This document shows, one piece after another, positions 19,480 through 20,557 of a stretch of 20,557 bases of DNA. How positions within the stretch are numbered: position 1 is the stretch's first letter; each line of letters starts with the position of its first letter. The position numbers and the translations under genes are program-made. The DNA comes from Pezizomycotina sp. ARF18. Taxonomy: Eukaryota > Ascomycota. Location: assembly GCA_002224055.1 (NCBI GenBank), contig AZLU01000041.1:221910-242466 (forward strand). The letters run 5' to 3'. Below the pieces are notes generated by a model. The model was not told where the DNA came from. It worked only from the letters and a program-made list of their open reading frames with translations, and ran no database searches.

Positions 19480-20557
19480 GACGCGCTATATCCAAATGCA
19501 TCTCTAATAATAACAACCTTGTAAAATGCCGAGAAAACGCTTAGATATTAGCTAACGGGTAGAGATCATCTACTATACGGCGTAGGGATACTTATATCGC
19601 TAATACGAGATATACTCGGTCACTTAAGTAGTATATATTAACGTATCGTTTCCCGCTATATATATACCGGCCTATTTAATGTCCTTTTATTGAGCTGTAA
19701 TGTTACCTATTTACTAAATATAACGTACGCCGTATTTATATAATACCTACGATTATCTATTTAATATATTAGCTAAGATAACTTAAGGTCTCTCCGTATA
19801 CTATTAATTAAATATTATAAAGGCATGGTATTAAGGTATAGGTATCTATTAAAAATATAGCTAGATATAGAGAAGGAGGCCGCTAGACTTACTCTATATC
19901 TATAGTATAAGAACGATAATATAATAAATACTAAGAATGTCGTATAGAGTAACGAATTAGCTATATATAATAGCCGTTAAATACGATAAATTATACGCCG
20001 CGGTTATTAACGATAAATATAAAAAAATACTTAACGCCGACCTTTAAAACGCTAAAAACGTCGATTATAATATAAATATATATAACGTATAGCTAGAAGG
20101 GCTCTATAGACGGCGTACGCCTAAGGAGCGTATAAGTAAGAGAGATCGACTCGGTTTTAATATATAATACATAGATAAGGTACTCGAGCCGAAATTCTTT
20201 CTATTTTATAACGATCTAGGTAGCGTTCTAGGTCAAACCCGGGTTTCAGGTGCTCGACCGGGTTAGGATTTAAGATTTAGCCGCTAGGCTAGGTACTGGC
20301 CTTAGCCCGGTATAGGTCGGATATACCCGCTAAAATATTTTATTAGTAATTATATAGCTTATTTATATTATAAGATTATATATTTTTATATTAAATAATA
20401 TAATCTAGTTACTATTAATATTATATATATAAACTATCTATTAGTATTTTATATACTAAGTAAGTAAAATTACTAGTTTATATAATTTTCTTATTAATAT
20501 TTTTCTTATATTTATTCTAGTATTTTTATATTAAGTACCATTAAACGTCTAATTAAA
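19480..20557. repeat. AT-rich block with RIP-like mutation signature
   Basis: Sequence composition changes sharply near 19480-19560. TpA is overwhelmingly abundant, while CpA and TpG nearly vanish: in 19861-20160 I count no CA and a single TG, although CG dinucleotides remain frequent. In 20341-20400 only 4 of 60 bases are G or C. Loss of CpA/TpG in favour of TpA with CpG kept is the known mark of RIP acting on duplicated DNA, usually transposons. No open reading frame survives. The original element cannot be identified. The block runs off the window end. Confidence 0.8.

Overview
The window looks like nuclear DNA of a filamentous ascomycete (Pezizomycotina). The evidence is: short introns (about 55-150 bp) with GT(A/G)AG-type donors, CTAA(C/T)-like branch sites and TAG/CAG acceptors; protein families typical of these fungi (two SAT4/rhodopsin-domain seven-helix membrane proteins, a secreted pepsin-type aspartic protease, a fungal phospholipase D-like protein, a short-chain dehydrogenase, a fungal HNH nuclease-like protein); and a right end of AT-rich DNA with the dinucleotide scars of repeat-induced point mutation (RIP).

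Layout. 139-363 (-): a possible small secreted protein. 1004-2537 (-): first SAT4-family protein. 2538-5404: gene-poor. 5405-7159, perhaps to 7226 (+): HNH nuclease-like protein. From 7901 to 16279 four genes share the minus strand: PLD-like protein (7901-9971), second SAT4-family protein (10425-12128), aspartic protease (13031-14313) and SDR oxidoreductase (15439-16279). 16280-18382: no recognisable gene, but a striking C19G10 block. 18383-19390 (+): an unrecognised coding-like locus. About 19480 to the end: AT-rich, RIP-like DNA.

The dominant oddity is that almost every recognisable gene is split among reading frames by one-base shifts, while splice sites, catalytic motifs and family-conserved residues stay intact. 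Most frames are restored by adding one base, often in a short homopolymer. That pattern fits uncorrected sequencing or assembly deletions better than independent decay of five or six neighbouring genes. All gene spans below are therefore whole-locus spans that bridge frame breaks and introns.

I found no convincing new multi-gene system. The genes do not form an obvious biosynthetic cluster. A membrane receptor-like protein, secreted protease, PLD and SDR next to RIP-altered DNA suggest an accessory or subtelomere-like setting, but this is inference.
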